Of a DNA stretch of 64,000 nt, positions 30,610 through 40,064 are shown in pieces. Position numbers and translations under genes: made by a program. The notes beneath the pieces are model-generated. The model did not search any database. It saw nothing but the letters and a program-made list of their open reading frames with translations, and had not been told where the DNA came from. The stretch covers positions 124,001 through 188,000 of the forward strand of contig NZ_JAKRGH010000002.1 of NCBI RefSeq assembly GCF_022347565.1, written 5' to 3'. Position 1 is the stretch's first letter, and the number at the start of each line of letters is the position of its first letter. This DNA is from Vibrio sp. Of7-15. GTDB taxonomy: Bacteria; Pseudomonadota; Gammaproteobacteria; Enterobacterales; Vibrionaceae.

Positions 30610-32445
30610 TTAATCTTCAGGGTGATAGAAACGTTTAAGTTCTGACAGCCCTTGCATTAATAACGATAGCTTGGGCTTTGCGCTTTTATCTCGTTGGTAT
30701 TCTTGGTTATAGACTTTGTAATTACCAAATTTATCAATCACAGTTGTTTGCTCATCTGTGATTAAAACAATCTCACGACTGTCTCCAGCGAGTAACCAAT
30801 TACGTTTTACTTTTGGATCAAATAAGTTCACACCACTACTGTAGTCATTACTTGGAGAATTTACACTTAATAGATTTTCCATCAAGGTCGGCACAATATC
30901 TAAATGGCTTGTTTTGTGCAGAACTACATCTGGTGTTTGGTTAGGCCAACGAATGATTAAAGGCACCTGTAATTGGTAGCGGCTGTAATTACTGTTGTTC
31001 CCCCAACTATTGGTATTGGTTTCATTAAATTCCATACCGTGATTGGAGGTGACAATAATAATGGTGTTATCTAATTGCTCGCTGCTTTCAAGTGAGTCAA
31101 AAATTGTCGCTAGTAATCCATCAACGTAGTAGGTTGAGTTTTTGTAGCTAGCAGTAAGCATGGCCGCTGGGTTTTGTTCAGCAGGTAAAAATTGTTCAGG
31201 TAGCTCTGCTGAATCCTCATAGTGTGTTACTGAGTCCAGCTCAATGTAGCTGAACCAAGGTGTTGAGCTGTTTTGCTGGCTCAACCATGTCTGCCAATTT
31301 GCAATAGCCTGCTCATCGCTTGGAGCAACTCCATTTTCTTCCGATTGTGAAGATGCAGCTTCCGGCTGAGTAAAAATAGCTTGATAATACAGTGGATCAG
31401 AGAAATTATTGCCGCTGAATAGCCCGAAGTTATAACCGCGTTTTTCTAATGTGCTTAATAAAATCGGGGGAGAACCGTCGGCCCGAATGCTATCTGCATA
31501 GCCGCCGGGTAAACCATAAAACAGGCCGAAGACACCAATCATGTCATTACTGGCACTGTAATGTTGGCGATAGTTAATGCTGTTTTTGGCAAAGCCCATC
31601 AGATTTGGCATAGTTTGACTGGCAAGCATATCGCTGCGTAAGCCATCCACCATTACCATCATTAGGTTGTACTTCTTACCTTGGTCTTTAAAAGAAAGTG
31701 GCTCGATAGGGTAGCGGATGATCTCGCTACTTTCAGCGCCTTGGCTTTCTCTTAAACGTTGATATTCTTTTTTATCTAATAAACCGTGCTTTTCCATAAA
31801 GGACTTTGCTGTCATAGGGTAAGACAGTGGGAAGTTCGCACGTTGGGCTGTAATTGGACGATATAAGTTTGCATCGGCCCAAATATGGATAAGGTGGCTT
31901 GATACGAAACAAACAAAAAAGATGATCGATAGAGGCTTACCAATGTGCTTATGAGATATTTTTCTTAATTGTTTCCAAACCCATTCGGACAGAAGGAGCT
32001 GGAGCAAGAAGATGATCGGCACGACAATAAATAAATATTGCCATTGAGCATTCATTTCCGTTTTTTCACCACTGAGTAACAGCTCCCAAACCAAAGGACT
32101 TAGGTGAAGGTGAATGCTTTCATAAGCTTGGGTATCCAGTAATAAGACTGTCATACCCGTTGTTCCGACTAAGACACCAACAAGTCTCATCAACCTCTGT
32201 GAAGGAATAATAAAACTGATTGGGAATAAAATCAGAATATAAAGCGCAAAAACAAGGAATCCGAAATGGCCGATCCAGCTCAATGCAAGATACAGCTGCC
32301 CTAAAAAAGTTTCAGGCCATTCTGATTGAATAATATAGCGAGTACCGATCAACATCGCAGCAATGATGTTGAAGAAACTGAACCAATGTCCCCAGCTAAT
32401 TAAACGAGATACTTTGTCGCCGTATGAATTTCCGCTATCGACCAT
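30610..32445 (-). CDS. yejM: Inner-membrane sulfatase-like protein YejM (PbgA/LapC)
   Basis: YejM senses lipopolysaccharide in the inner membrane and controls LpxC stability through LapB in enterics. The 611-residue protein has an N-terminal DUF3413 region with about five membrane helices (residues 15-190) and a C-terminal periplasmic sulfatase/alkaline-phosphatase-like domain starting 'YNLMMVMVDGLRSDML' (near residue 258) with 'IIIVTSNHGMEFNET'. In E. coli YejM the active site is degenerate; whether it is here I cannot tell. It forms a likely operon with yejL, 40 bp upstream. Confidence 0.93.
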   Translation of the reverse strand: MVDSGNSYGDKVSRLISWGHWFSFFNIIAAMLIGTRYIIQSEWPETFLGQLYLALSWIGHFGFLVFALYILILFPISFIIPSQRLMRLVGVLVGTTGMTVLLLDTQAYESIHLHLSPLVWELLLSGEKTEMNAQWQYLFIVVPIIFLLQLLLSEWVWKQLRKISHKHIGKPLSIIFFVCFVSSHLIHIWADANLYRPITAQRANFPLSYPMTAKSFMEKHGLLDKKEYQRLRESQGAESSEIIRYPIEPLSFKDQGKKYNLMMVMVDGLRSDMLASQTMPNLMGFAKNSINYRQHYSASNDMIGVFGLFYGLPGGYADSIRADGSPPILLSTLEKRGYNFGLFSGNNFSDPLYYQAIFTQPEAASSQSEENGVAPSDEQAIANWQTWLSQQNSSTPWFSYIELDSVTHYEDSAELPEQFLPAEQNPAAMLTASYKNSTYYVDGLLATIFDSLESSEQLDNTIIIVTSNHGMEFNETNTNSWGNNSNYSRYQLQVPLIIRWPNQTPDVVLHKTSHLDIVPTLMENLLSVNSPSNDYSSGVNLFDPKVKRNWLLAGDSREIVLITDEQTTVIDKFGNYKVYNQEYQRDKSAKPKLSLLMQGLSELKRFYHPED

Positions 32446-32485
32446 TTATTTTTTCTTATGTTGTGAGCCTAAGAACCAAGAATAC

Positions 32486-32713
32486 TTAGTGTTTAGCTGG
32501 TTCGTTTACTGAAGATAATAGGGCTTGAGTAAATTTTTCAGCAATTACTTTACGTTGTGAAGCTGGAATTTCTTGATTTAAGATGTTGGTTGCAATATTT
32601 CCAACAATCATTAGAGATAGATCGGCAGATGCTTCATGTTTGTCTAAAACGTTGACCACTTCGGCCAGCATTTGTTCAATTTTTTCGTTACTGTATTTTG
32701 ATGTAATTGGCAT
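32486..32713 (-). CDS. yejL: YejL (DUF1414)
   Basis: This 75-residue protein matches YejL/UPF0352: '[20 protein letters not shown]' and '[14 protein letters not shown]'. Its role is unknown. The order yejK (divergent), yejL, yejM is conserved in gammaproteobacteria. Confidence 0.93.
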   Translation of the reverse strand: MPITSKYSNEKIEQMLAEVVNVLDKHEASADLSLMIVGNIATNILNQEIPASQRKVIAEKFTQALLSSVNEPAKH

Positions 32714-32790
32714 AGGATGTTTTGAATTAATGATAGTGAAAGCGACCTATGATAACCTACTATTAACGACAACTAAAAACCTTTTCCATT

Positions 32791-33804
32791 ATGAGTCTTA
32801 CCCTTTCTAACGTTATTTTGCACCAACTTGTCAAAAATGACCAAGATGAATTAGAAGTTCATCTTAGAAAACAAACGCTTGAGAATGACACATCCACAGA
32901 GCATTTAGTTTCTGAATTGCACCGTGTATTTAGTGCAAAAGGTGGCAAAGGATTTGGTACTTTTAAAGACGACAGTGAATTCGGTTCATGGCTTAAAAGC
33001 CTTCGTAAATCTGAACTGCCTTTTATTGATTTCTCCAATCAGTCGGCAGAGCGCTTAAAGCAAGAGTTGGTGAAATACCCGTTTGCGGAAGCAGGAATTT
33101 TGATCATCGCTGAGTATCAGTCGTTGGCGACGGAATATCTATTTGTTGGTTTATTGTCATCAAGCCAAAGCATGAAAGTCACTGAGCAGTTGGATATTAG
33201 TGCGACTGACTATCTAGATATCAGCAAAATGGACATCGCGGCACGAGTTGACTTGTCGACATGGGAAACGGACAGCGAGTCCAACCGTTACCTGACTTAT
33301 ATTAAAGGGCGCGTAGGACGTAAAGTGGCTGACTTCTTCTTAGACTTTATGCAAGCGGAAGTGGGCATGGACAGTAAGCAGCAAAACTTGGTGTTAATGC
33401 AGGCCGTGGAAGATTACTGTGCCGATTCTCGTTTGGATAAAGAAGAGAAACAGACTTACCGTAAGCAAGTGTATGATTACTGCAACGGTCAGCTGCAATC
33501 GGGCGAAGAAGTCACGGTGAAAGAGCTGTCCGGTGAATTACCATCAAGTGATGATGGCTCTGATTTCCATCAGTTTGCGACTCAGCAAGGGTATGAACTT
33601 GAAGAAAGCTTCCCTGCGGATCGAACCTCATTGAGAAAGTTGACTAAGTTCGTTGGTGCTGGTGGTGGATTATCGGTGAATTTTGATAGTCTTCTGTTGG
33701 GGGAGCGTGTGTTTTACGATGCGGAAACAGACACGTTAACCATTAAAGGTACGCCTCCAAATTTGAGAGAGCAGTTGACGCGTCGTTTATCGAGTGACGA
33801 TTAG
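32791..33804 (+). CDS. yejK: Nucleoid-associated protein YejK (NdpA)
   Basis: YejK is a nucleoid-associated protein that binds topoisomerases. The 337-residue length is normal. Typical segments include 'ELHRVFSAKGGKGFGTFKDD', 'RYLTYIKGRVGRKVADFFLD' and 'GGGLSVNFDSLLLGERVFYD'. It is divergent from yejL-yejM, with only 77 bp between starts, and is followed by its own terminator. Confidence 0.95.
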   Translation: MSLTLSNVILHQLVKNDQDELEVHLRKQTLENDTSTEHLVSELHRVFSAKGGKGFGTFKDDSEFGSWLKSLRKSELPFIDFSNQSAERLKQELVKYPFAEAGILIIAEYQSLATEYLFVGLLSSSQSMKVTEQLDISATDYLDISKMDIAARVDLSTWETDSESNRYLTYIKGRVGRKVADFFLDFMQAEVGMDSKQQNLVLMQAVEDYCADSRLDKEEKQTYRKQVYDYCNGQLQSGEEVTVKELSGELPSSDDGSDFHQFATQQGYELEESFPADRTSLRKLTKFVGAGGGLSVNFDSLLLGERVFYDAETDTLTIKGTPPNLREQLTRRLSSDD

Positions 33805-33810
33805 AGTGAA

Positions 33811-33841
33811 AAATAGCGCCCGTAGAAGGCGCTATTTTTTT
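33811..33841 (+). terminator. yejK terminator
   Basis: AAATAGCGCC (33811-33820) pairs with GGCGCTATTT (33828-33837), followed by T residues. Confidence 0.85.
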
Positions 33842-33940
33842 ATTAAATAATGTATATAAAAATAGGCAACTTAAGTCGCATAATAAAGAGTAGTTCACTA
33901 CAGTTAGGGAAGGTGTGCTATTAGCTATGGAGAGGTGAAA

Positions 33941-35539
33941 ATGGTTCGTCATGATGACAAAAGCATAACGTTAGAGCAGAATGAAACTCGTGTCCCCTTT
34001 TTCGAGCGGCAGACTATTATTTTTATTGCTGTTTTGGTGTTATTGGGCGGCGCTGCTCTTTCATTTTTATCTTACCAAAATAGTCAAGTGACCATCTTAA
34101 AAGAGAATGTGAGGCAGCTACAATCCTCCATTGCAGGAGTTACTCAATCGTTGTCTTTTTCAAGTTCCATTCACTCTCAAAATACGCAGCAGGTTGAGCA
34201 GTATGCGCAGCAGTTTGACGCAGCATTATTGGCCGTGAATAACGTGGATATCCCATTTGTTTTTAAACCGCGCACAGAGCAGTTTATTTTTACCAGTAAA
34301 CTTTTTTCAGAGCAGCTCGATCAGCTTCTTGCAAGTCGAACCAGTATTAATCAGCTTGCACAAGTTATTAATAGCTCTTTAGCAAACCAAGACAAAAGTG
34401 ATGCAGCCAAAGCGATTTATCTGAGGTTGTACAGTTATCTATTTTCATCTTTAGGAGGGGGCAGTAACCTTCCGCAGGCAACGGAAACCGAGCAGGGATA
34501 TTACTACATTATGGATGATCTATTAGGGTTGGCGTCTCAGCTACCTAGAGAAGAACAACAGACCGTAGAGAAGTTGCTGCATACATTAGCCCCGTTACTC
34601 GCTCGATATAGCCAATTTCAAATGGCGATAAATGATTTATTAGAACACCCCACCAATAGTGAAGCAGAGCAGTTTTTAACGTTGCTTGAGCACTTTTCTG
34701 CTCAATATTACAAATACATGATCAGCATTATTTTAGGTGTAGCCCTGTTGATCGGGGGAATGTTGGTTGCGCGTATACGTATTTTACATCAGCTAGTACA
34801 AGAAGGAACTGAAGCTGTTCAGGGCACGAATGAAAATAAAAACTCGGCTGATGAAAATGGTGCTGTCACCTCAAGTTCAAAAGACCGTGAACCGAATGAA
34901 GAGGTTTTGCCTTGGCCTGAGATGGTGACTTCTGTGTCAGAGAATCAGGCTAATTTGAACAGTAATGAAGTCATTGGTTTAAAAAATAGTGAAGAACTTC
35001 AAAAAAACGAGCCAACTCATTCACTTTCATTTGATTTTGATAATAGTGTAAATAGTTTACCTCAAGAGCCTACCCATTCAGAAGCTAATGAGCCAGAGCC
35101 ACTGACTTCCACAGAGTTGGATATTTCGGTAATTGACAAAGAAACTGTGGATGATTTAGTAACTCCACTAGGCCAAGATGGCAGCTATTTTTGCTTAGAT
35201 TATATGATGGAGTGCATGGGAGGCGATTTAGAATCAGTCATTATGTTGCTTGAAATCTTTATTCAAGACCATAGTAATGATGATAAAAAACTTGCTGAAG
35301 CCATTCGGAATAATGAGTCTGAAATTGCGACCCGCATTGCTCATAGCTTAAAAGGTGTGGCTGGCAGTATTGGCGCTGAAGGGTTGAAAAAACAATCAGA
35401 GCTAGCCGAGAAAACCTTGAAATCAGGTGGTGTACCAGAACAAGCGGTATTAGATGAATTGGCACACCAACTGTCTGAAACGTCTGCAGGGGTAATGACA
35501 TTTTTGGAGGCACAAACGTCTAATAACTCAACGGTATAA
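33941..35539 (+). CDS. Membrane sensor-like protein with C-terminal Hpt domain
   Basis: The 532-residue protein has a membrane helix at about residues 24-45, a largely helical periplasmic region to about 260, a second helix (ILGVALLIGGMLVARIRI), an acidic disordered cytoplasmic linker (285-425) and an Hpt domain at the end. The phospho-accepting His468 sits in IAHSLKGVAGSIGAEG. There is no kinase domain. It therefore looks like the phosphotransfer arm of a phosphorelay, anchored with its own sensory region. ATG at 33941 follows GGAGAGG at five bases. The hybrid kinase gene starts 10 bases after the stop. Confidence 0.8.
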   Translation: MVRHDDKSITLEQNETRVPFFERQTIIFIAVLVLLGGAALSFLSYQNSQVTILKENVRQLQSSIAGVTQSLSFSSSIHSQNTQQVEQYAQQFDAALLAVNNVDIPFVFKPRTEQFIFTSKLFSEQLDQLLASRTSINQLAQVINSSLANQDKSDAAKAIYLRLYSYLFSSLGGGSNLPQATETEQGYYYIMDDLLGLASQLPREEQQTVEKLLHTLAPLLARYSQFQMAINDLLEHPTNSEAEQFLTLLEHFSAQYYKYMISIILGVALLIGGMLVARIRILHQLVQEGTEAVQGTNENKNSADENGAVTSSSKDREPNEEVLPWPEMVTSVSENQANLNSNEVIGLKNSEELQKNEPTHSLSFDFDNSVNSLPQEPTHSEANEPEPLTSTELDISVIDKETVDDLVTPLGQDGSYFCLDYMMECMGGDLESVIMLLEIFIQDHSNDDKKLAEAIRNNESEIATRIAHSLKGVAGSIGAEGLKKQSELAEKTLKSGGVPEQAVLDELAHQLSETSAGVMTFLEAQTSNNSTV

Positions 35540-35549
35540 AGGATGTAGG

Positions 35550-38063
35550 TTGTCAGTGAAAGACGATAAAATTGCGTGGTATCAGTCTCTTAGTATTCGA
35601 GGCTTAGTTTTATTAGCTGTGCTCATTTCTGTGATGGGAGTTTCTATTATTGCGGTAATGGAAACCACAGGGCGTAAACTCACTATGCAGGCGTCTGAAA
35701 AGCGGCTACTAGCCCATACAGAGTCAGTGGCTCAATCTTTAATGCAAGTGAGTGCCAAGATTGAAGGGGTGGCATTTTCGTTTGCTGAGTTTGTCAGCAC
35801 CTCGCCAGAAAATCATGTCGCGGTGGATTTTATCAGCCGTATTTTGACTAATAAGCAGAGTGGTCATTTAATTGCTGGCGGTGGCTGGTGGCCTGAGCCA
35901 TACATGCGTAGCCCTGATAAAGTATTAGACAGCCTATTTTTTGCAAAAGATGGTAATAATCATTTGGTTCAGATGAATGATTATAATTTCCCAAGTACGC
36001 ATCCGTATCAAAATGAAGAGTGGTATGTTCCTGCTAAATGGCTACAGCCAGGCCAAGCATATTGGTCTCAGTCTTATACCGATCCTTTCTCTGGTAAGCC
36101 CATGGTCACGTGCAGTGTGCCTTATTTTCTTAATGGCCAGCTCGCTGGCGTAGTGACTATTGATGTCTTGCTTGATGAGCTGCATGTTTATTTAAACCAA
36201 AAAGGCGAGTCGTTAGGCGGCTACTTGATTTTATTGGATCGTATGGGGCGCTTTTTATCTTACCCAAATCAATCTGAAGTGATTAATAATCAGGGTGATA
36301 TTCCTCAGTATATTTTTAATAAAGATCTTGGTGAAACGAACGAATATTATAGTCCGATCGCTAAAGAAGTGATCAAAGTCATCGATCAAGCTCGAATTGA
36401 AAATCAGAAAAACACCCAAATTAAGCAACTGGCTCAACGTTTGACCCAAGATTCAATTATGATGGGGTTTGGCTATTCAATGCGAGTTGCTAATGATCTT
36501 CATACGAGCGTGTCTTCTTTTCAGCAGTCTGACGCTGTATTTGATCTGCTGTTAGAACAAGACCCTATTTTGGGGAAAGAAAGCTTTATTACTGGCGTGA
36601 CGCTTCCTAAAACGAGTTGGATGCTGCTTGTTGGAGTCCCACTACATACCATGTTGGTGGAATCGGCCTCATTAGAATTTAAGCTACTTTCAGTATTGAT
36701 CCCTGTTGCTTTGTTCATTTTAACGCTTAGTTTTGGGGCTATTCATTGGCAGCTGGTACGGCCGTTGCTCAAAGTGCGTAGGAGTATGTTAAAGCAAAAA
36801 GATAATGATGACTTTGTGCCTTTGCCTATCTACCATAACGATGAATTAGGCTCTTTAGTTAGCGAATTTAACCAGCGTAGTGCTACATTAATTGAAACTC
36901 GTGAACAAGCACTCAGTGCCGCCGCTGCAAAACAACAATTTTTAGCCAATATCAGTCATGAAATACGAACTCCCATGAATGGCATCATGGGGGCGGCAGA
37001 GCTGATGAAACAAGAGCAGTTAACCCATCAGCAAACGGAGTATTTGGCTATTATTCAACACTCCAGTAAAAATTTAATGTCGTTGCTCAATGATATTTTG
37101 GATTACTCAAAGTTTGATGCTGGAGGTATTACTTTAGAGGAAGTTAGGCTTAGCCCAGAGCTAGTTGGGCGCAATGTCTTTAATTTGATGAAACCGTCTG
37201 TGTCATGTAAACGGGTGGATTATCAGTACTATTGTGATCCGAGTATTCCGCAATATATTTTGGGTGATCCCACCCGGATTCAACAGATCATGCTGAACTT
37301 GTTAGGTAATGCCATCAAGTTTACCGAGTCGGGTTATATCCACTTCTCGATGAGCAGCATTCACGATGAGCATCAAAATAAGTTTATGCTGATTGAGGTG
37401 TCGGACTCTGGGATTGGAATTGCCGCAGATAAATTAGAGCGAATTTTTGATATTTTTTCCCAAGCCGATGAATCGACTACCCGTAAATTTGGAGGAACAG
37501 GACTTGGCTTGTCCATTACACGTCAGTTGGCTGAATTGATGGGAGGGGAGGTTCGTGTTGATAGTGTGGTAGGAAAAGGTTCGACATTCTGGGTTATGCT
37601 GCCACTGACGATGGCAGAAAAAAATGATGAACCGCCACATGAAAGTTCCTCTGATACTGAGATTGTTGTTCCTGAGAAACCGTTTTATGGCATGAAGTGC
37701 CTAGTTGTAGAAGACAATAATATCAACCGGATTTTGGCCAGTAAGTTACTCACACGATTTGGTTATCAGGTCAGTACTGCGGAGGATGGACTTGATGCGT
37801 TAGAGCGTTCCAGTGAAGAGCTGTTTGATGTGATCTACATGGATATGCAAATGCCAAGAATGGATGGTGTGGAGGCGACTCGTGCGATTCGAGCATCGAG
37901 TTCAGCCAATCAAAGTACTCCGATTATCGCCATGACAGCCAATGCAATGCAAGATGATATTTGGCGTTGTTTAGATGCGGGTATGCAAGGCCATATCGCT
38001 AAGCCCATTTCTGAAAATAACATTTACTCTGTAACACGCACGGTTTTGGAAGAGAATGCTTGA
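35550..38063 (+). CDS. Hybrid sensor histidine kinase with Cache domain and receiver
   Basis: The 837-residue protein has a TM helix near residues 13-36, a periplasmic dCache-like region (about 40-375, with 'LIAGGGWWPEPYMRSPDK' and 'GVVTIDVLLDELHVYL'), a second TM near 378-400, a HAMP-like segment, HisKA with His470 in NISHEIRTPMNG, HATPase_c (N box QIMLNLLGNAIKFTES, G boxes SDSGIGIA and FGGTGLGLS) and a receiver with Asp765 in YMDMQMPRMDG. It lacks an Hpt domain, which the upstream gene supplies. The start is TTG at 35550 or GTG at 35556. Ligand and target regulator are unknown. Confidence 0.88.
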   Translation: MSVKDDKIAWYQSLSIRGLVLLAVLISVMGVSIIAVMETTGRKLTMQASEKRLLAHTESVAQSLMQVSAKIEGVAFSFAEFVSTSPENHVAVDFISRILTNKQSGHLIAGGGWWPEPYMRSPDKVLDSLFFAKDGNNHLVQMNDYNFPSTHPYQNEEWYVPAKWLQPGQAYWSQSYTDPFSGKPMVTCSVPYFLNGQLAGVVTIDVLLDELHVYLNQKGESLGGYLILLDRMGRFLSYPNQSEVINNQGDIPQYIFNKDLGETNEYYSPIAKEVIKVIDQARIENQKNTQIKQLAQRLTQDSIMMGFGYSMRVANDLHTSVSSFQQSDAVFDLLLEQDPILGKESFITGVTLPKTSWMLLVGVPLHTMLVESASLEFKLLSVLIPVALFILTLSFGAIHWQLVRPLLKVRRSMLKQKDNDDFVPLPIYHNDELGSLVSEFNQRSATLIETREQALSAAAAKQQFLANISHEIRTPMNGIMGAAELMKQEQLTHQQTEYLAIIQHSSKNLMSLLNDILDYSKFDAGGITLEEVRLSPELVGRNVFNLMKPSVSCKRVDYQYYCDPSIPQYILGDPTRIQQIMLNLLGNAIKFTESGYIHFSMSSIHDEHQNKFMLIEVSDSGIGIAADKLERIFDIFSQADESTTRKFGGTGLGLSITRQLAELMGGEVRVDSVVGKGSTFWVMLPLTMAEKNDEPPHESSSDTEIVVPEKPFYGMKCLVVEDNNINRILASKLLTRFGYQVSTAEDGLDALERSSEELFDVIYMDMQMPRMDGVEATRAIRASSSANQSTPIIAMTANAMQDDIWRCLDAGMQGHIAKPISENNIYSVTRTVLEENA

Positions 38064-38129
38064 TGTTAGGTTAGTCTTGTAACTATGGGTGGTGTTATAG
38101 CCAAACCACTTTTTAGTTAGGTCATAGCC

Positions 38130-38143
38130 TTGATCTCTATCAA
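38130..38143 (+). promoter_or_regulatory. FNR box upstream of ygbA
   Basis: TTGATCTCTATCAA is a perfect FNR consensus (TTGAT-N4-ATCAA). A -10-like CATAAT at 38165-38170 lies almost exactly where a class II FNR promoter would have it. Confidence 0.75.
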
Positions 38144-38179
38144 AGGGATTTCTTTGTAGTGACGCATAATAGCGAAGCT

Positions 38180-38536
38180 ATGAAAATGACTAATTTATCA
38201 TCATCACAAATACAACGAGAGCTTGGCTCTATTCAGATCATGATCCGTTTGTATTGTCGAGTACTGCATCGTGGCGCTAAGTTATGCCCAGTATGTACAG
38301 AGCTAACAGAGTACGTTGAAAATCGTTTACAGCAATGCCGACAAGAAGAAGCCAAGCCACTTTGTGTTTCTTGTTCAGCCAGTTGCTATCAAGCAGCTAA
38401 ACGGTTGGAGCTAAAGCATATTATTCGTTGGGCGGAGCCAAAAATGTTTCGCTACCATCCTGTATGGGCATTTCGTTACCAAGTATGTAAACAAATCAGA
38501 CATGTTATGTCTTCTGTGCTTCGCAAAGGTGCTTAA
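38180..38536 (+). CDS. ygbA: YgbA, nitrous oxide-stimulated promoter family protein
   Basis: The conserved domain has cysteines CPVC near residue 43 and CVSCSASCYQAAKR near residue 68. This matches YgbA, whose gene in E. coli belongs to the NsrR nitric-oxide regulon. The cysteines suggest a metal or Fe-S role. The frame opens at GTG 38159, but the FNR box and -10 element predict transcription from about 38177, so ATG 38180 or 38186 is more likely; this is inference. It lies about 115 bp after the hybrid kinase gene. Confidence 0.8.
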   Translation: MKMTNLSSSQIQRELGSIQIMIRLYCRVLHRGAKLCPVCTELTEYVENRLQQCRQEEAKPLCVSCSASCYQAAKRLELKHIIRWAEPKMFRYHPVWAFRYQVCKQIRHVMSSVLRKGA

Positions 38537-38570
38537 CTCTTTTGTCTTAAACTTTCTCATCATTGAAATA

Positions 38571-38599
38571 AAAAAGCGCTGAACAATCAGCGCTTTTTT
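38571..38599. terminator. Bidirectional terminator between ygbA and nhaC
   Basis: AAAAAGCGCTGA pairs with TCAGCGCTTTTT around an ACAA loop. Confidence 0.88.
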
Positions 38600-38621
38600 G
38601 TATTTGATTATATTTTCCGGC

Positions 38622-40064
38622 TTATGCAGTTTGCGCAGACGTTACTTTTTCTTCTGAGCTTTCTGTTATTTCGGCCGTTGGTGGGCAGCGATCCACAAAC
38701 CATCCCATGTAAGATGAAACAATCGTTACGATAATACATACAAAGCTCAACCACATGAATGGTGCGTAAGAGAAGGTAGCGACACCAAGAATGCTTGCCA
38801 TATAGATGCCGTTATCACTCCAAGGAACCATGCCTGAAGTTAATGTACCGCCGAATTCAGCGTTACGAGACAGGTTTTTACGTTGGTAGCCTAAGCGGTC
38901 ATAGTTTTTCGCACAAATCTTAGGCGTTAGGATCAGGGATACGTACATTGCAGAGCCAAATACGTTACCTAAGAAAGCGGTACCAATGGTAGACGTTGCT
39001 AGGCTGCCTGGGCCTTTCACGCGTTTTTCGAAAATTTTCGCGATGGTTTCTAATACGCCAACTTTATCCAGTAAGCCACCAAAGCCTAGGCCAAATACGA
39101 TAACAGCCACAGAGCCCAGCATCGAAGACATGCCACCACGATTTAGGATAGAGTCAATGAACGCTACGCCAGACTCAATCGAGAATGGGGCCCATGCAGT
39201 GTTAAAGGCAACTAAGAAGTCAATGTCTTGTACCATTACAGCCCAAGCGATACCCAATAGTGACCCGAAACTGATCACAGGGAATGAAGGCATACGCATC
39301 GCTAACAAGCCAAGTACAATCACCACAGGGATAAATGAGAATGGTGTGATAACAAATTGGTTTTCCATCGCTGTGATCACAGATTCTACTTGGCTCATGT
39401 CTACATTACCTGCGTAATGGAAGCCGAAAGCAGTGAACATGATACCCGTGATAATATAGCTGATCAGAGCGATTGGTAGCATACCTTTGATATGCTCCAT
39501 GACTTCGACCCCAGACATGGAAGAAGCAAGGATTACAGAATCTGACAGTGGTGACATTTTGTCGCCAAAGTAACAGCCAGACAGAACCGCACCCGCAGTA
39601 ATTGGCGCAGGTACACCTAAGCCTTGTCCTATCCCCATCATGGCAATACCAGCAGTACCAGCTGCACCCCAAGAAGTGCCTGTTGCAAGCGCTGTTAGAG
39701 AGCAGATGATCATTGTGGCTAGTAAGAAAATAGATGGGTGGATAGCTTTAAGGCCATAGTAAATGATGGTAGGAACGATACCACCAGAGATCCAGGTACC
39801 CACAAGAGCGCCCACAGCTAATAAAATTAATACCGCTCCTAGACCATTAGATACGCCATTGAGGGCTGCTTTTTCTAGCGATTTATAATCATGCCCTAAT
39901 TTAATACCTAGAGCGATGATCACAAACCAGCCGATGTATAGCGCTAGTTGGATCGGTAAATCAAGTTGTGCAGTAAATGAAAATGCGAGAGCTAGAAAAA
40001 AACCAAGTGCTAAGACCACCTGTATAAGAGAGGGCAGTCGTACCGTTTTCTGATTCATATTCAA
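38622..40064 (-). CDS. nhaC: Na+/H+ antiporter NhaC
   Basis: The 480-residue, twelve-helix protein is of the NhaC family. It carries 'LTALATGTSWGAAGTAG' and 'GCYFGDKMSPLSDSVILASS' (residues 150-182), which include the conserved acidic and Ser/Thr positions of the family. It would exchange Na+ for H+, or possibly transport an amino acid; NhaC-like lysine carriers have been proposed in other bacteria and cannot be excluded. I see no lysine riboswitch upstream. It is divergent from asd across a 700-bp AT-rich spacer. Confidence 0.88.
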   Translation of the reverse strand: MNMNQKTVRLPSLIQVVLALGFFLALAFSFTAQLDLPIQLALYIGWFVIIALGIKLGHDYKSLEKAALNGVSNGLGAVLILLAVGALVGTWISGGIVPTIIYYGLKAIHPSIFLLATMIICSLTALATGTSWGAAGTAGIAMMGIGQGLGVPAPITAGAVLSGCYFGDKMSPLSDSVILASSMSGVEVMEHIKGMLPIALISYIITGIMFTAFGFHYAGNVDMSQVESVITAMENQFVITPFSFIPVVIVLGLLAMRMPSFPVISFGSLLGIAWAVMVQDIDFLVAFNTAWAPFSIESGVAFIDSILNRGGMSSMLGSVAVIVFGLGFGGLLDKVGVLETIAKIFEKRVKGPGSLATSTIGTAFLGNVFGSAMYVSLILTPKICAKNYDRLGYQRKNLSRNAEFGGTLTSGMVPWSDNGIYMASILGVATFSYAPFMWLSFVCIIVTIVSSYMGWFVDRCPPTAEITESSEEKVTSAQTA

